Assembly: GCA_037380725.1 (NCBI GenBank)
Contig: JARRRL010000112.1
Location: 1-14,673 of the forward strand
Source of the DNA: JARRRL01 sp037380725
GTDB lineage: Bacteria; Pseudomonadota; Gammaproteobacteria; Pseudomonadales; JANQJO01
Direction: 5' to 3'
Length of the DNA: 14,673 nt
Shown: positions 1 through 7,528 of the stretch, one piece after another
Numbering within the stretch: the first letter of the stretch is position 1
Layout of the letters: each line of letters opens with the position of its first letter
Made by a program: the position numbers and the translations under genes
The notes under the pieces: model-generated
Told to the model about the DNA's origin: nothing
The model's input: the letters and a program-made list of their open reading frames with translations, nothing else
Databases searched by the model: none

Positions 1-273
1 GGACTCGGCTGGATCGGCAAACACACTAACCTGATCGCCCGCGAGGCAGGGTCCTGGTTCTTCCTCGGCGAGATCTACACCGACCTGCCGCTGATCCCGG
101 ACAAGCCGACAGCTTCTCACTGTGGCAGCTGCCAGGCCTGTATCGACGTCTGCCCGACTCGTGCCATCATCGCTCCTTACCAGCTCGATGCCCGGCTTTG
201 CATCTCCTATCTCACTATCGAACTCAAGGGCGCAATCCCGGAATCCCTGCGACCGCTCATCGGCAACCGTTAA
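1..273 (+). CDS. queG: Epoxyqueuosine reductase QueG, internal fragment (cut at both ends)
   Basis: QueG is a cobalamin- and Fe-S-dependent enzyme that reduces epoxyqueuosine to queuosine in tRNA. Frame 1 is open from the window edge and reads GWIGKHTNLI, then GSWFFLGEIYTDLPL, then the ferredoxin-type motif CGSCQACIDVCP, then CISYLTIELKG and LRPLIGNR, all typical of QueG. In intact QueG, GNR is followed at once by IYGCDDC and the second Fe-S cluster motif. Here a TAA stop comes straight after GNR (271-273), so the second cluster region is missing. The codons favour C in third position and the + strand here is C/A-rich, unlike the rest of the window. The truncated glycosyltransferase from the other strand ends at the same place. 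I am confident of the family. The break is either a real rearrangement or an assembly join. Confidence 0.85.
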   Translation, partial: GLGWIGKHTNLIAREAGSWFFLGEIYTDLPLIPDKPTASHCGSCQACIDVCPTRAIIAPYQLDARLCISYLTIELKGAIPESLRPLIGNR

Positions 274-533
274 TCGTTAAAAAAGTACCAATCATCGTGA
301 AACAGATGACAACACCACAGTCCTTTTCTACTGCTCACCCCCCATTCTGGTGACTGCAGTGGAATGCGACGGATATCCAAGTTATGGGTGCGATCAAACT
401 GTTCGGCATTTGGGTGCTGATGCGTGACAACGGTAACGGTGCTGGGATCCAACCGTGTGGCCACTTCCCACAACCAGCGACCACTGCCACCGTGTGTGGG
501 AGGAAAAATTTCGCTTAAGAATAGGATGCGCAC
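270..533 (-). CDS. Family-4-like glycosyltransferase, N-terminal fragment
   Basis: The 87 residues begin RILFLSEIFPPTHGGSGRW (start GTG at 531-533), the usual opening of GT-B fold glycosyltransferases that build surface polysaccharides, with the glycine-rich loop GGSGRW. A second recognisable stretch is EQFDRTHNLDIRRIPL. Such enzymes are normally about 350-400 residues, so most of the acceptor domain and the whole nucleotide-sugar domain are missing. The reading frame stops at a TAA on the junction with the queG fragment. It lies 54 bp downstream of the flippase on the same strand, so the two probably belonged to one polysaccharide operon. Sugar and acceptor cannot be told from this piece. 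Confidence 0.72.
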   Translation of the reverse strand: MRILFLSEIFPPTHGGSGRWLWEVATRLDPSTVTVVTHQHPNAEQFDRTHNLDIRRIPLQSPEWGVSSRKGLWCCHLFHDDWYFFND

Positions 534-587
534 GTTCCCATAACCCCCTAAAACCTCACTTTTGCATTGATGGCGTAACCATTTGAA

Positions 588-2063
588 TCACGATTTGCGT
601 AACCATTGAAAGGAGGTGATTCTACCAAAAAATGTGTATAGGCTGCGAATTTCTTCGTTACTTTTAAAGTGTTGTTCGATGAGGTAATACGTCAGTAGTG
701 CGGTGCCGTATGTGAAGGCGTACAGCATGGAACCCAGTATAGCTTGGTAGACGATGTGCTTGGTTTCCCAGATAAAAATGGTTTGAGCGGCGTAATGTCC
801 GAGGGCCAAAGCCAATCCGACGGGTATCAATAAGCAGGTCAGTCGCCATAAGCCAATGGGGCGGATCCCATTAAAATAGATGACAATCGATACGGTAATG
901 ACGAGGCCCAGCAGACCACGGTACAGCGCAAAGTTGGTCAGGCTGAGTTCGTGCAGTGCTATGAGTGCTACAGCCAAAGCAGCGGTTGAAAGCAGATCAA
1001 ACAAAAAGAGAGCCCGCATCAGTCCTTGAGCTACAAAACTGTCAACGACTAACGCGAACACGCTGTAGGTGATAAACAAGAGTGAAAAATATTTCAGCAG
1101 CTTGTGATAGGTGGTCCATTGTGCGCCGAGCACAACGTGAGTAATGCCTTCAGAGAATTGCCACATGATACCCGTGATGGGCAGCAGCGTGATCATCAGG
1201 AGCAAAAAGGCTACACGAAAGCGAAAAGCAAACAGCTCATGATCGTGTTTGCTTTTCGCCATGGCGGAGAGCAGCGGTTCTAAGACCGGCATGATAACTA
1301 GCAATGCTGGCGTAACGGCTAAATCACGTTGCAGATGATATCCGCCTAACTCCGCTGGTGGGAACAAACGAGAAACCAAGAGTGTGTCCAGATGAGCGCG
1401 TAAAAAACCAAGCACGCCGCGCAACAAGCTCCATTGAGAGAAATGCCATTGTTCGTGCAAGTGGCTTAAACTCCATCGAGGGCGAAAGCGGTGAATGCAG
1501 TATGTGCCCACTGTGAAAACGAAAGCGCTGACCCATTCACCGGCGATTAAGGCCCAATAAGAGGGGGACCACAGCGCCCATGTTAGCGTGATTGAAAAGC
1601 TAAAAATTTTTTGTGTTAATGTCAACTTAAAAATGGAACGATATTCGATTTCTTTGACTAACAGGCTATAACCTGGGTTTTTGGCGGCACGAATTAACAT
1701 GGTTGATGTCGCCACGAGTAAAGCCATATGGAGTTCCGGTAATTGGTACCAATTGGCCAGTTGCCAGGCTCCGGGGATCATTGCCAGCGTAATGCATCCT
1801 TTGATCAGCATATCCAGCGACCAAGCTGTATTGAGGTCGGCGGTGAGGACATGCGATTTTTGAATCAGGTACTTGTGTGTGCCCGCATCAGCCAGCGTTT
1901 CGAAAAACTGAATGACCATGACCACAATGGCAACGAGACCAAAATCTTCTGGGACCAGCAAACGAGCTAAGAGCAATGTGCTGATCAAGCCAATGAGTCG
2001 ATTGGTTAACTGCATAGCCAGCTGCAATAACGATCCCGAAAGCACCTTGCTGGCTAATGACAT
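588..2063 (-). CDS. Polysaccharide/oligosaccharide flippase (Wzx/RfbX-like, MOP superfamily)
   Basis: A very hydrophobic protein of about 491 residues with many predicted membrane helices. Its start, MSLASKVLSGS, and the stretch STLLLARLLVPEDFGLVAI are characteristic of the lipopolysaccharide/exopolysaccharide flippase family, which moves lipid-linked sugar units across the inner membrane. The length is normal. I chose the ATG at 2061-2063, preceded by GTGAG at suitable spacing; a GTG twelve bases upstream (2073-2075) is the alternative. The downstream glycosyltransferase fragment on the same strand supports a role in surface polysaccharide export. Upstream, 205 bp separate it from the diguanylate cyclase. 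The substrate is unknown. An 11-bp direct repeat (GCGTAACCATT at 573-583 and 597-607) flanks its stop codon. Confidence 0.85.
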   Translation of the reverse strand: MSLASKVLSGSLLQLAMQLTNRLIGLISTLLLARLLVPEDFGLVAIVVMVIQFFETLADAGTHKYLIQKSHVLTADLNTAWSLDMLIKGCITLAMIPGAWQLANWYQLPELHMALLVATSTMLIRAAKNPGYSLLVKEIEYRSIFKLTLTQKIFSFSITLTWALWSPSYWALIAGEWVSAFVFTVGTYCIHRFRPRWSLSHLHEQWHFSQWSLLRGVLGFLRAHLDTLLVSRLFPPAELGGYHLQRDLAVTPALLVIMPVLEPLLSAMAKSKHDHELFAFRFRVAFLLLMITLLPITGIMWQFSEGITHVVLGAQWTTYHKLLKYFSLLFITYSVFALVVDSFVAQGLMRALFLFDLLSTAALAVALIALHELSLTNFALYRGLLGLVITVSIVIYFNGIRPIGLWRLTCLLIPVGLALALGHYAAQTIFIWETKHIVYQAILGSMLYAFTYGTALLTYYLIEQHFKSNEEIRSLYTFFGRITSFQWLRKS

Positions 2064-2104
2064 GTGTGGACTCACTACTGGGTCGGTGCTGTGTTAGTAC
2101 GGCG

Positions 2105-2137
2105 GCACCTTGCAATAGGGGACACAAGGCAAGGTGC
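2105..2137. repeat. Inverted repeat between diguanylate cyclase and flippase genes
   Basis: The arms GCACCTTGC (2105-2113) and GCAAGGTGC (2129-2137) are perfect 9-bp complements around a 15-base loop. A second, imperfect hairpin (GCGTAA near 2143 against TTACGC near 2172, about 9 of 11 paired) lies just beside it. Neither is followed by a T run on either strand, so an ordinary intrinsic terminator is not supported. They could be an attenuator, operator or RNA-stability hairpin in the 205-bp gap. I see no gene in the gap. Confidence 0.5.
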
Positions 2138-2280
2138 TGAAGCGCGTAACGTGCATGGCGCGCGCATTACGCAGAGGATGCAGAATAGAATGAGTGGTGC
2201 TTATTATCAAGTTGAATCGGCATTGGGTGTAGTGTGTCCAGAGGCGTGGTATTCATCTGTTTTGCGGTAAACAATCAGCA

Positions 2281-3231
2281 TTAATCCTGGTTTGCTGGGA
2301 ATCCGTATTCAGCGTTGATCACTCGATTGCGACCCGTGCTTTTGGCCTGGTACAGCGCGCGATCGGCGCGGTGTAGTATCTGTCGAGTGGTGTCGTCCAG
2401 GCGGGAGGTGGCTACACCAACGCTCATGGTGACGGGGATGTCCGTTCCGTTGCAGGAGCACGTTACACTGGCGATTGTGTTGCACAGGCGTTCGCTGTTT
2501 ACGGTGGCCCCTTCGTTATTGGTGTTGGACATAAGCAGCACAAATTCTTCGCCCCCGTATCGAAAAAAGCGATCGGTGGCGCGGCTGTTTTCTTTTACTC
2601 GGTTCGTCACAGTTTTTAATACAGTATCTCCCGCATCGTGTCCATAGCAATCGTTTATTTTCTTGAAATGGTCCAAATCAATCAGTGCTACGGAAAAACA
2701 CCGGTTGTAGCGGTGGAAGTTTTTCAACTCTTGCTGCAGCGTTTCATCCAGCGCCTGTCGATTACCGGCACCGGTGAGTGGGTCCGTCAAGGCGCTTTGT
2801 AAAGCGCGGTGGAATTGTAAGGCGTTCCGCAGTGGGTACGCGAGGCTGCGTGTGGAATGCTCGATGGCGATTCGTTCTTCAGGAAGAAATGGCGTGGCGC
2901 GCGATAAAATGATGAGCCCGAGAGAATCTTCATCCGTTTTTACATCGTACTGACAACGGTGTTGATGCGCATGGCCTAGGTCGAGTTTGATGTGGTGTGC
3001 GTGGCAATAAAAACTCAGGCTGCTGATGCCATATCGTTTAGAAAGTGCAATATGATAAAAACGAAGTTGGGTTTCGACATCCAGCGTGCGTTGCAGCGCG
3101 ATGTTCAGCTGTTGTTGGAATTGTGGAAATGTGGCGCGCTCAAATTGCCGTGCATGATGAGAGGATGGATCCGCATGATCGGTGTCTGGCACGGGTGTAT
3201 GCTGGTTTGTTGCTTCCGATGTATTGACCAT
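2281..3231 (-). CDS. Diguanylate cyclase with C-terminal GGDEF domain
   Basis: Makes cyclic di-GMP from two GTP. The C-terminal half carries the full GGDEF domain: TDPLTGAGNR entry motif, ALIDLDHFKKIND, GHDAGDTVL, and an intact catalytic GGEEF at 2542-2556. RATD stands exactly five residues before GGEEF, the arrangement of the RxxD inhibitory I-site, so product feedback is likely. The N-terminal 130 or so residues have no membrane segment and look like a small soluble sensory domain, possibly GAF-like; its ligand is unknown. The frame is open back to 3324, but the ATG at 3229-3231 has AAGG seven bases upstream and removes an unlikely hydrophobic leader; the ATG at 3244-3246 is also possible. 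It stands apart between the yciK operon and the flippase, on the same strand. A link to polysaccharide production is plausible from position only. Confidence 0.88.
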   Translation of the reverse strand: MVNTSEATNQHTPVPDTDHADPSSHHARQFERATFPQFQQQLNIALQRTLDVETQLRFYHIALSKRYGISSLSFYCHAHHIKLDLGHAHQHRCQYDVKTDEDSLGLIILSRATPFLPEERIAIEHSTRSLAYPLRNALQFHRALQSALTDPLTGAGNRQALDETLQQELKNFHRYNRCFSVALIDLDHFKKINDCYGHDAGDTVLKTVTNRVKENSRATDRFFRYGGEEFVLLMSNTNNEGATVNSERLCNTIASVTCSCNGTDIPVTMSVGVATSRLDDTTRQILHRADRALYQAKSTGRNRVINAEYGFPANQD

Positions 3232-3357
3232 TATTCTGACCTTCATTGCTGTTCTCGGTAGCGTATAAACGGTGATCCATTGTGTAAGCAAGGAATATAA
3301 TGCTTGTGTGTTAAACATCAACACCAGTACAGGTGCTGGGTATTGTGAGACACGTTT

Positions 3358-3374
3358 ACGCTTTTCTTAAGCGT
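3358..3374. repeat. Small hairpin in the gap upstream of the diguanylate cyclase
   Basis: ACGCTT (3358-3363) and AAGCGT (3369-3374) pair around a 5-base loop. This lies in the 174-bp gap between the end of yciK and the cyclase. There is no T run after it on the minus strand, so I do not call it a terminator. The rest of this gap is AT-rich and probably holds the cyclase promoter. No gene is visible. Confidence 0.3.
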
Positions 3375-3498
3375 AGGCGGTGTGTGCGATGTGTGCTAGA
3401 TTATGTCGACCCGAAATGAGGAAAAGCGTTTAAAATAGTACCGTGTTAGTGATGTTTATTTTTTCAAAAATTATACGGAGTGTTATGCCGTGTGACAA

Positions 3499-4347
3499 TT
3501 ATGATTGCGCTGGAGTGGGTTCAATCAAGGAGCCGCTGAGGGAAGCAGGGCTTTTTGTGAGCAGATACAGAAAAGGCGCCAAAGCTTGATCGGGGCTGCG
3601 CAAGATCGATGGATTTTCCGCTGGAAAAGCTTGTCGGCGTTGCTCTGTAGCCACTGGACCAGTATTAACAATATTAACTTTAATGCGGCTGGTGTGCTGC
3701 CATTCAGCGGCCCACACCTGAGTCAATGCGATGAGCGCGGCTTTACTGACGGCGTAAGCGCCCCAATAAGCGCGTGGTGCTACGCCCTCATCCGCGCTGG
3801 TAAAAATGACGTGTGCACGATTTGCAGCTTGCAGCAGTGGTGCGAGGGCTTGCGTGAGTAAAAAAGCGCTTTCGACGTGGGTGGACATAAGCTGACGCCA
3901 CAGATAGGGCGGATAGTGTTGCAAAGGGGTGAGTTCACCCAATAGGCCCGCTAAATGCACGATGCTATGCAATGCTGGCAGGTGATGATTGGCGTCCGTT
4001 GGAGAGGAATCCGGCTGAGGCGTGTATTCATGAATAATCTGATGTGTTAATTCGGCGGCGCTGTCTTCGGTGAGGCTTGAGAGATCAAAGGGAATCAATA
4101 ATGGATCGGGGCGACCCGTTTGCACAAAGTTTTTGGCCAGTTGTTCCAAACCTCGCTCGTCTTTATCCAATAAAATGACTTCGGAATGGGTGAGCCAGTT
4201 GGCGAGTGCGCGGCCAATGCCTGATGCGGCGCCGGTTATTAGGATGCGCTGACCCATCAAGTCTTGTGGTGAAGCGGTAAAACCCTTGGGTACGACATGC
4301 ACCGAAGGTGGAGTAAGCGCTTGGACTGGGGGAAAATGTGTTGACAT
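3499..4347 (-). CDS. yciK: YciK-type short-chain dehydrogenase/reductase
   Basis: A soluble NAD(P)-dependent oxidoreductase of the SDR superfamily with unknown physiological substrate. Near the N-terminus it has the Rossmann motif TGAASGIG; further on VHLAGLLGE replaces the usual NNAG region. The active site is FTSADEG for the serine and RAYWGAYAVSK for YxxxK, matching the WGAYxxSK pattern of YciK. From the ATG at 4345-4347 it is 282 residues, longer than the roughly 250 of E. coli YciK. The extra length is an N-terminal leader and a polar insert near TPQPDSSPTDANHH. The frame stays open upstream to 4512 but that part overlaps mupP and has no family similarity. It is the last gene of the mtaD-ubiG-mupP-yciK set, 74 bp after mupP, the same order as in Pseudomonas. 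Confidence 0.86.
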   Translation of the reverse strand: MSTHFPPVQALTPPSVHVVPKGFTASPQDLMGQRILITGAASGIGRALANWLTHSEVILLDKDERGLEQLAKNFVQTGRPDPLLIPFDLSSLTEDSAAELTHQIIHEYTPQPDSSPTDANHHLPALHSIVHLAGLLGELTPLQHYPPYLWRQLMSTHVESAFLLTQALAPLLQAANRAHVIFTSADEGVAPRAYWGAYAVSKAALIALTQVWAAEWQHTSRIKVNIVNTGPVATEQRRQAFPAENPSILRSPDQALAPFLYLLTKSPASLSGSLIEPTPAQS

Positions 4348-4421
4348 TAGTATTTTTCTCAGACAATTTTTCTGGGTTACTTGCATTTTTATAGAGGCGA
4401 TGAATCTTATAGAAGTGATGA

Positions 4422-5036
4422 TTAGGGGGGAGTACGGCGGTGTGGTGTGAGCAGTGATTGTAGCAATGGTAATAACTGCTGACTGTCGTGCACTGCCACA
4501 TCGTAATTCCATTGATCCGGTTGTTCGTCTTGGTCGATGTATCCGTAGAGCGCCGCAATGGTCAGCATCCCAGCGGATTTGCCGGCGATTATATCACGCT
4601 CGTGGTCGCCAACGTAAATACAGTGTGATGCGGGGATATCTAATTGTTCGGCACCCAAGAATAGTGCGTCTGGGTGTGGTTTTGCTTTCTCAACGTGATC
4701 TGGACACACAACAAGCTGGGCCGGGTGTGTCAGATTCAGTGCGTGCAAGAGCGGAGTCGTAAATCGAATGGGTTTATTGGTCACAATGCCCCATGGTATG
4801 TGGTGTTTGGCTAGCCAGGCCAGCGTGTCCGCCATGCCGGGAAACAGGCGTGTGTGTTGGCCGTTGCTGATTTCATAGCGGTCCAAAAAACGCGTTTTGT
4901 GTTGATCGAACGCCGGGTGTGTGGGTTCGAGCGCTGTGGCCAATGTGGTGAGTGCGCTTGAACCGTGGGAGACGCGTTGTCGGATGAGTGAGTCTGCGAG
5001 TACGGGCAGCTTGTGTTCCTGGCGCATCTGGTTCAC
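4422..5036 (-). CDS. mupP: MupP-like HAD phosphatase lacking its N-terminal catalytic motif
   Basis: MupP removes phosphate from N-acetylmuramic acid 6-phosphate in peptidoglycan recycling. The protein matches the family from VNQMRQEHKLP through the cap (LFPGM) to the core motifs II (GIVTNKP), III (AKPHPDALF, with the lysine) and IV (VGDHERD). Motif I, the FDxDGT that supplies the nucleophilic aspartate, is missing. The frame runs upstream as SIALDFKTRGYRDG and on into the end of ubiG without DxDGT and without an ATG, GTG or TTG before the GTG at 5034-5036; the other two frames do not encode it either. The protein is therefore about 20 residues short and probably inactive, through a small deletion or replacement or an assembly fault. 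The family assignment is supported by its place between ubiG and yciK, as in Pseudomonas. Confidence 0.8.
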   Translation of the reverse strand: MNQMRQEHKLPVLADSLIRQRVSHGSSALTTLATALEPTHPAFDQHKTRFLDRYEISNGQHTRLFPGMADTLAWLAKHHIPWGIVTNKPIRFTTPLLHALNLTHPAQLVVCPDHVEKAKPHPDALFLGAEQLDIPASHCIYVGDHERDIIAGKSAGMLTIAALYGYIDQDEQPDQWNYDVAVHDSQQLLPLLQSLLTPHRRTPP

Positions 5037-5080
5037 AACGCCGTCGCGGTAGCCCCTGGTCTTGAAGTCAAGCGCGATGC

Positions 5081-5806
5081 TTATTGGGCTTTGGTCGAAG
5101 CCATCAAGTAATTGACGCTGACGTCTTTTTGCAGGGAGTAGGTTTTGGTGATGGGGTTGTAGGTCAGGCCAATCAAGTCCTGCGGGATTCCGCCGGCTTG
5201 TCGAACCCAGCGGGCGAGTTCTGAGGGACGAATAAATTGGGCGTAATGGTGTGTGCCTTTGGGCAATAATTTTAAAATATGTTCGGCGGCCACAATCGCC
5301 AGTGCAAATGCTTTGGGGTTGCGGTTAATGGTGGAAAAAAATACGCTACCACCAGGTTTCACCAGGCGAAAGCATGCGGCAACGGTGCTGGCGGGGTCGG
5401 GGACGTGCTCCAGCATTTCCAGGCACGTTATAAAATCGTACTGTTCGGGGTGTTTGTCTGCCCAGGTTTCCGCTGTCGTATGGTGATACGCGATGTTTAA
5501 CATTGAGGTGCAGAGGTGTTGTTGAGCGGCGTGTATGGCTTTTTCACTCATGTCGATTCCGGTCATCACGGCACCACGCTGCGCCAAGGCTTCGGACAAA
5601 ATGCCACCGCCACATCCAAGATCCAAGCCCTGTTTTTCAACAATGTTGTCGTGCTGCTGGATCCAGTTGGCGCGCAGCGGGTTGATGTCGTGCAAGGGTT
5701 TGCACTCGCCCATGGGATCCCACCAGTGTTCGGCCAGTTTATCGAATAGGGCTATTTCATCGGGGTTTACGTTTTCGGTTTCGGAATTACGGTTTATGAT
5801 GTTCAT
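5081..5806 (-). CDS. ubiG: Ubiquinone biosynthesis O-methyltransferase UbiG
   Basis: A SAM-dependent enzyme that carries out both O-methylations in ubiquinone synthesis. Characteristic stretches are DKLAEHWWDPMGECKPLH at the N-terminus, ANWI, the SAM-binding motif GLDLGCGGGILSEALA, GIDMSE, CLEMLEHVPDP, FFSTINRNPKA, KGTHHYAQFIRPSEL and VNYLMA near the C-terminus. I use the ATG at 5804-5806 (MNIINRN), giving 241 residues against 240 in E. coli. The frame is open to 5899, but the extra 31 residues overlap mtaD and are not family-like. It starts 59 bp after the mtaD stop. Downstream, the beginning of mupP is damaged just past the ubiG stop. Its presence implies a respiratory organism using ubiquinone. 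Confidence 0.95.
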   Translation of the reverse strand: MNIINRNSETENVNPDEIALFDKLAEHWWDPMGECKPLHDINPLRANWIQQHDNIVEKQGLDLGCGGGILSEALAQRGAVMTGIDMSEKAIHAAQQHLCTSMLNIAYHHTTAETWADKHPEQYDFITCLEMLEHVPDPASTVAACFRLVKPGGSVFFSTINRNPKAFALAIVAAEHILKLLPKGTHHYAQFIRPSELARWVRQAGGIPQDLIGLTYNPITKTYSLQKDVSVNYLMASTKAQ

Positions 5807-5865
5807 GATGGTGAATGCCTGGTTTGATGGAAATGGTTTTTTTAGCTTATGATGTCGTAGATATT

Positions 5866-7215
5866 TTAAATCGTTTGGGCGTGTAAGGCATCGTGCCACG
5901 CGCGTGTTCGCGCGAGGATGTCGGCTTGATCGAGGGTCAGCAGTTCGCGATTGCGCACGACTGGGCGACCGGCAATCCAGACATGGGTGACTTGTTGGCT
6001 GTTCAACGCATACGCCAATTGTGAACTCAAATTATGCAAGGGTTGTGTGTTTGGCGCGGATAAGTCAACGGCAATGACGTCAGCGGCGGCTCCGGTACGC
6101 AGTTCACCCAGTTGCTGTTCGCAGCCCAGTGCTTTTGCGGCGTATCGTGTTGCCAAGGCTAAAGCCTGATTGGCTGGTAGAACGGTGGTGTCTTGTGCAA
6201 CGGCTTTGGCGAGCAACGAAGCGGTTTTCATTTCGCTGAATAAATCCAAATCGTTGTTGCTGGCTGCTCCGTCGGTACCCAGTGCGACGTTCACACCGGC
6301 TTGCAGTAGTGCGGCAATGGGAGAGAAACCGCTGGCGAGTTTTAAATTTGATTCGGGGCAATGCACCACATGGCTGTGTGTGCTGGCGAGTAACTCGATG
6401 TCTTCGGGGGTGAGGCATGTGGCATGAACGGCTTGAAAGTTATCGCGCAGCAGTCCGAGTCGGTGCAGTCGATTTAACGGTCGTTCGCCGGTTTTGCTGA
6501 GCGCCTCATTCACTTCTTGTGCGGTTTCGTGTACGTGCATTTGAACGAAGCTGTTGTGCGTTGCAGCCAGTTCGGCGATGCTTTCAAGTGGTTGATCGGA
6601 AACGGTGTAGGGGGCGTGAGGTCCAAAACCGATGCGTATGGAATGGGTGCTGTCTGTGGCGTAGCGCTCTAGGAGGGATTGTGTTTTAGCCAGGTATTCA
6701 TCTGGCCCGCTGCCCCATGCGGTGGGGAAATCAAAGATCGGGCAGGCCAGGTGAGCACGGACGCCGGCGGCCTGCGCAACTTCGGCGACGGTTTCGGGGA
6801 AAAAGTACATGTCCGTAAATGTGGTGGTGCCACTGAGCAGCATTTCGGTCAAGGCGAGACGTGTACCATCGGCCACAAATTCAGGACTGACCCATTTTTG
6901 TTCGGCAGGCCAAATGTGTTCTTGCAGCCAGGTCATGAGTGGCAAATCGTCGGCGTAGCCACGCAGTAATGCCATAGCGCTGTGGGCGTGGGCATTTATC
7001 AGTCCGGGTAAGAGGGTGTGGTTGGGCAATTGAAGGGTAGTGCAGGTTGATGGCAAGGGCCCGAGCTGTTGTCGCACGGTTTCCGGAGTGCCTACGGCAA
7101 TGATGTTACCTTGCGAAAAAGCTAGGGCACCAGGGCTAAATAAGGTTGTTTTTTCATCTGATGTATAGAGGTGTTGTGATTCAATCAGAGTATCGGGCAT
7201 TTGCGGGTGCGTCAT
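5866..7215 (-). CDS. mtaD: 5-methylthioadenosine/S-adenosylhomocysteine deaminase (TRZ/ATZ amidohydrolase)
   Basis: A metal-dependent amidohydrolase of 449 residues that deaminates methylthioadenosine and/or S-adenosylhomocysteine to inosine forms. The metal ligands are visible: LPGLINAHAHSAMALLRG (HxH), MHVHET, the VHATCL histidine, and GTDGAASNNDLDLFSEM with the catalytic aspartate. FLMTWLQEHIWP-like sequence (LMTWLQEHIWPAE) is also typical. The ATG at 7213-7215 has AAGGA seven bases upstream. It is the first gene of the mtaD-ubiG-mupP-yciK set, and the Pseudomonas aeruginosa homologue in this position (PA3170) is a methylthioadenosine deaminase. UbiG makes S-adenosylhomocysteine, so the pairing makes metabolic sense. 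Substrate choice among related deaminases cannot be settled from sequence alone. Confidence 0.9.
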   Translation of the reverse strand: MTHPQMPDTLIESQHLYTSDEKTTLFSPGALAFSQGNIIAVGTPETVRQQLGPLPSTCTTLQLPNHTLLPGLINAHAHSAMALLRGYADDLPLMTWLQEHIWPAEQKWVSPEFVADGTRLALTEMLLSGTTTFTDMYFFPETVAEVAQAAGVRAHLACPIFDFPTAWGSGPDEYLAKTQSLLERYATDSTHSIRIGFGPHAPYTVSDQPLESIAELAATHNSFVQMHVHETAQEVNEALSKTGERPLNRLHRLGLLRDNFQAVHATCLTPEDIELLASTHSHVVHCPESNLKLASGFSPIAALLQAGVNVALGTDGAASNNDLDLFSEMKTASLLAKAVAQDTTVLPANQALALATRYAAKALGCEQQLGELRTGAAADVIAVDLSAPNTQPLHNLSSQLAYALNSQQVTHVWIAGRPVVRNRELLTLDQADILARTRAWHDALHAQTI

Positions 7216-7266
7216 ACGTGGTTCCTTGGTGTATCGATGTGTGAAATACGTGCTGAGATTTTTCGT

Positions 7267-7294
7267 TTTAAACTGGACTGTTTAAACTGGACTG
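7267..7294. repeat. Exact 14-bp tandem duplication
   Basis: TTTAAACTGGACTG occurs twice head to tail (7267-7280 and 7281-7294) with no mismatch, about 50 bp upstream of mtaD. It may fall in the mtaD promoter or leader. It resembles the other short tandem duplications in this window in size but not in sequence. Confidence 0.9.
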
Positions 7295-7427
7295 GTTGGT
7301 GTGTATTCTAAGCAAGTCATTCTAGGCAGGTGAATGACAATGAACAACTGGTAAAAGTACAACTGCACTAAACACGTCGGGCTCCAGGTTGTTGGAGGTG
7401 GCCTGCCGAGAAAAATATGAACAATCT

Positions 7428-7441
7428 TTAATTTAGATCAA
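7428..7441. promoter_or_regulatory. Putative FNR/ANR box upstream of ompW
   Basis: TTAATTTAGATCAA matches the FNR consensus TTGAT-N4-ATCAA at 9 of 10 defined positions. It is centred at 7434.5, about 94 bp before the ompW start. If it acts as a class II site, transcription would start near 7476. E. coli ompW is known to respond to FNR, and an fnr gene lies just downstream of ompW here. It could also affect mtaD. The -10 element is not clear. Confidence 0.6.
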
Positions 7442-7480
7442 AGCAGAGGGAGTTTGTTTCGGGTTCACTGTGCCTGGTTG

Positions 7481-7514
7481 TCGCAACCCCCTTAAATTCG
7501 CAACCCCCTTAATT
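7481..7514. repeat. 17-bp direct repeat in the ompW leader
   Basis: TCGCAACCCCCTTAAAT (7481-7497) is followed directly by TCGCAACCCCCTTAATT (7498-7514), with one mismatch. It ends just ahead of the ompW ribosome binding site, so it probably lies in the transcript leader and could change spacing or RNA folding there. Confidence 0.85.
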
Positions 7515-7528
7515 AAAGAGAGCTGGTT

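Larger units (their letters stand above)
7216..7528. other. Divergent regulatory region between mtaD and ompW
   Basis: This 313-bp region separates mtaD (-) from ompW (+) and must hold both promoters. It contains two short tandem duplications (7267-7294 and 7481-7514) and one FNR-like box (7428-7441), all listed separately. The ompW ribosome site is AAGAGAG just before the ATG. I see no small gene or stable RNA in it. Confidence 0.7.

Noticed and set aside
3358..3374. Intrinsic terminator after yciK
   Set aside because: The stem is only 6 bp and no T run follows on the minus strand.
3499..4512. Longer N-terminus of the YciK protein, back to 4512
   Set aside because: The extra 55 residues overlap mupP, show no family similarity, and the ATG at 4345-4347 precedes the conserved fold.
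4163..4558. Extra protein overlapping yciK and mupP
   Set aside because: It is a shadow frame over two genes with clear family motifs and has no recognisable features.
5037..5130. A frameshift hiding MupP motif I
   Set aside because: I read all three minus-strand frames between the ubiG end and VNQM; none encodes FDxDGT, so a simple indel does not explain the loss.
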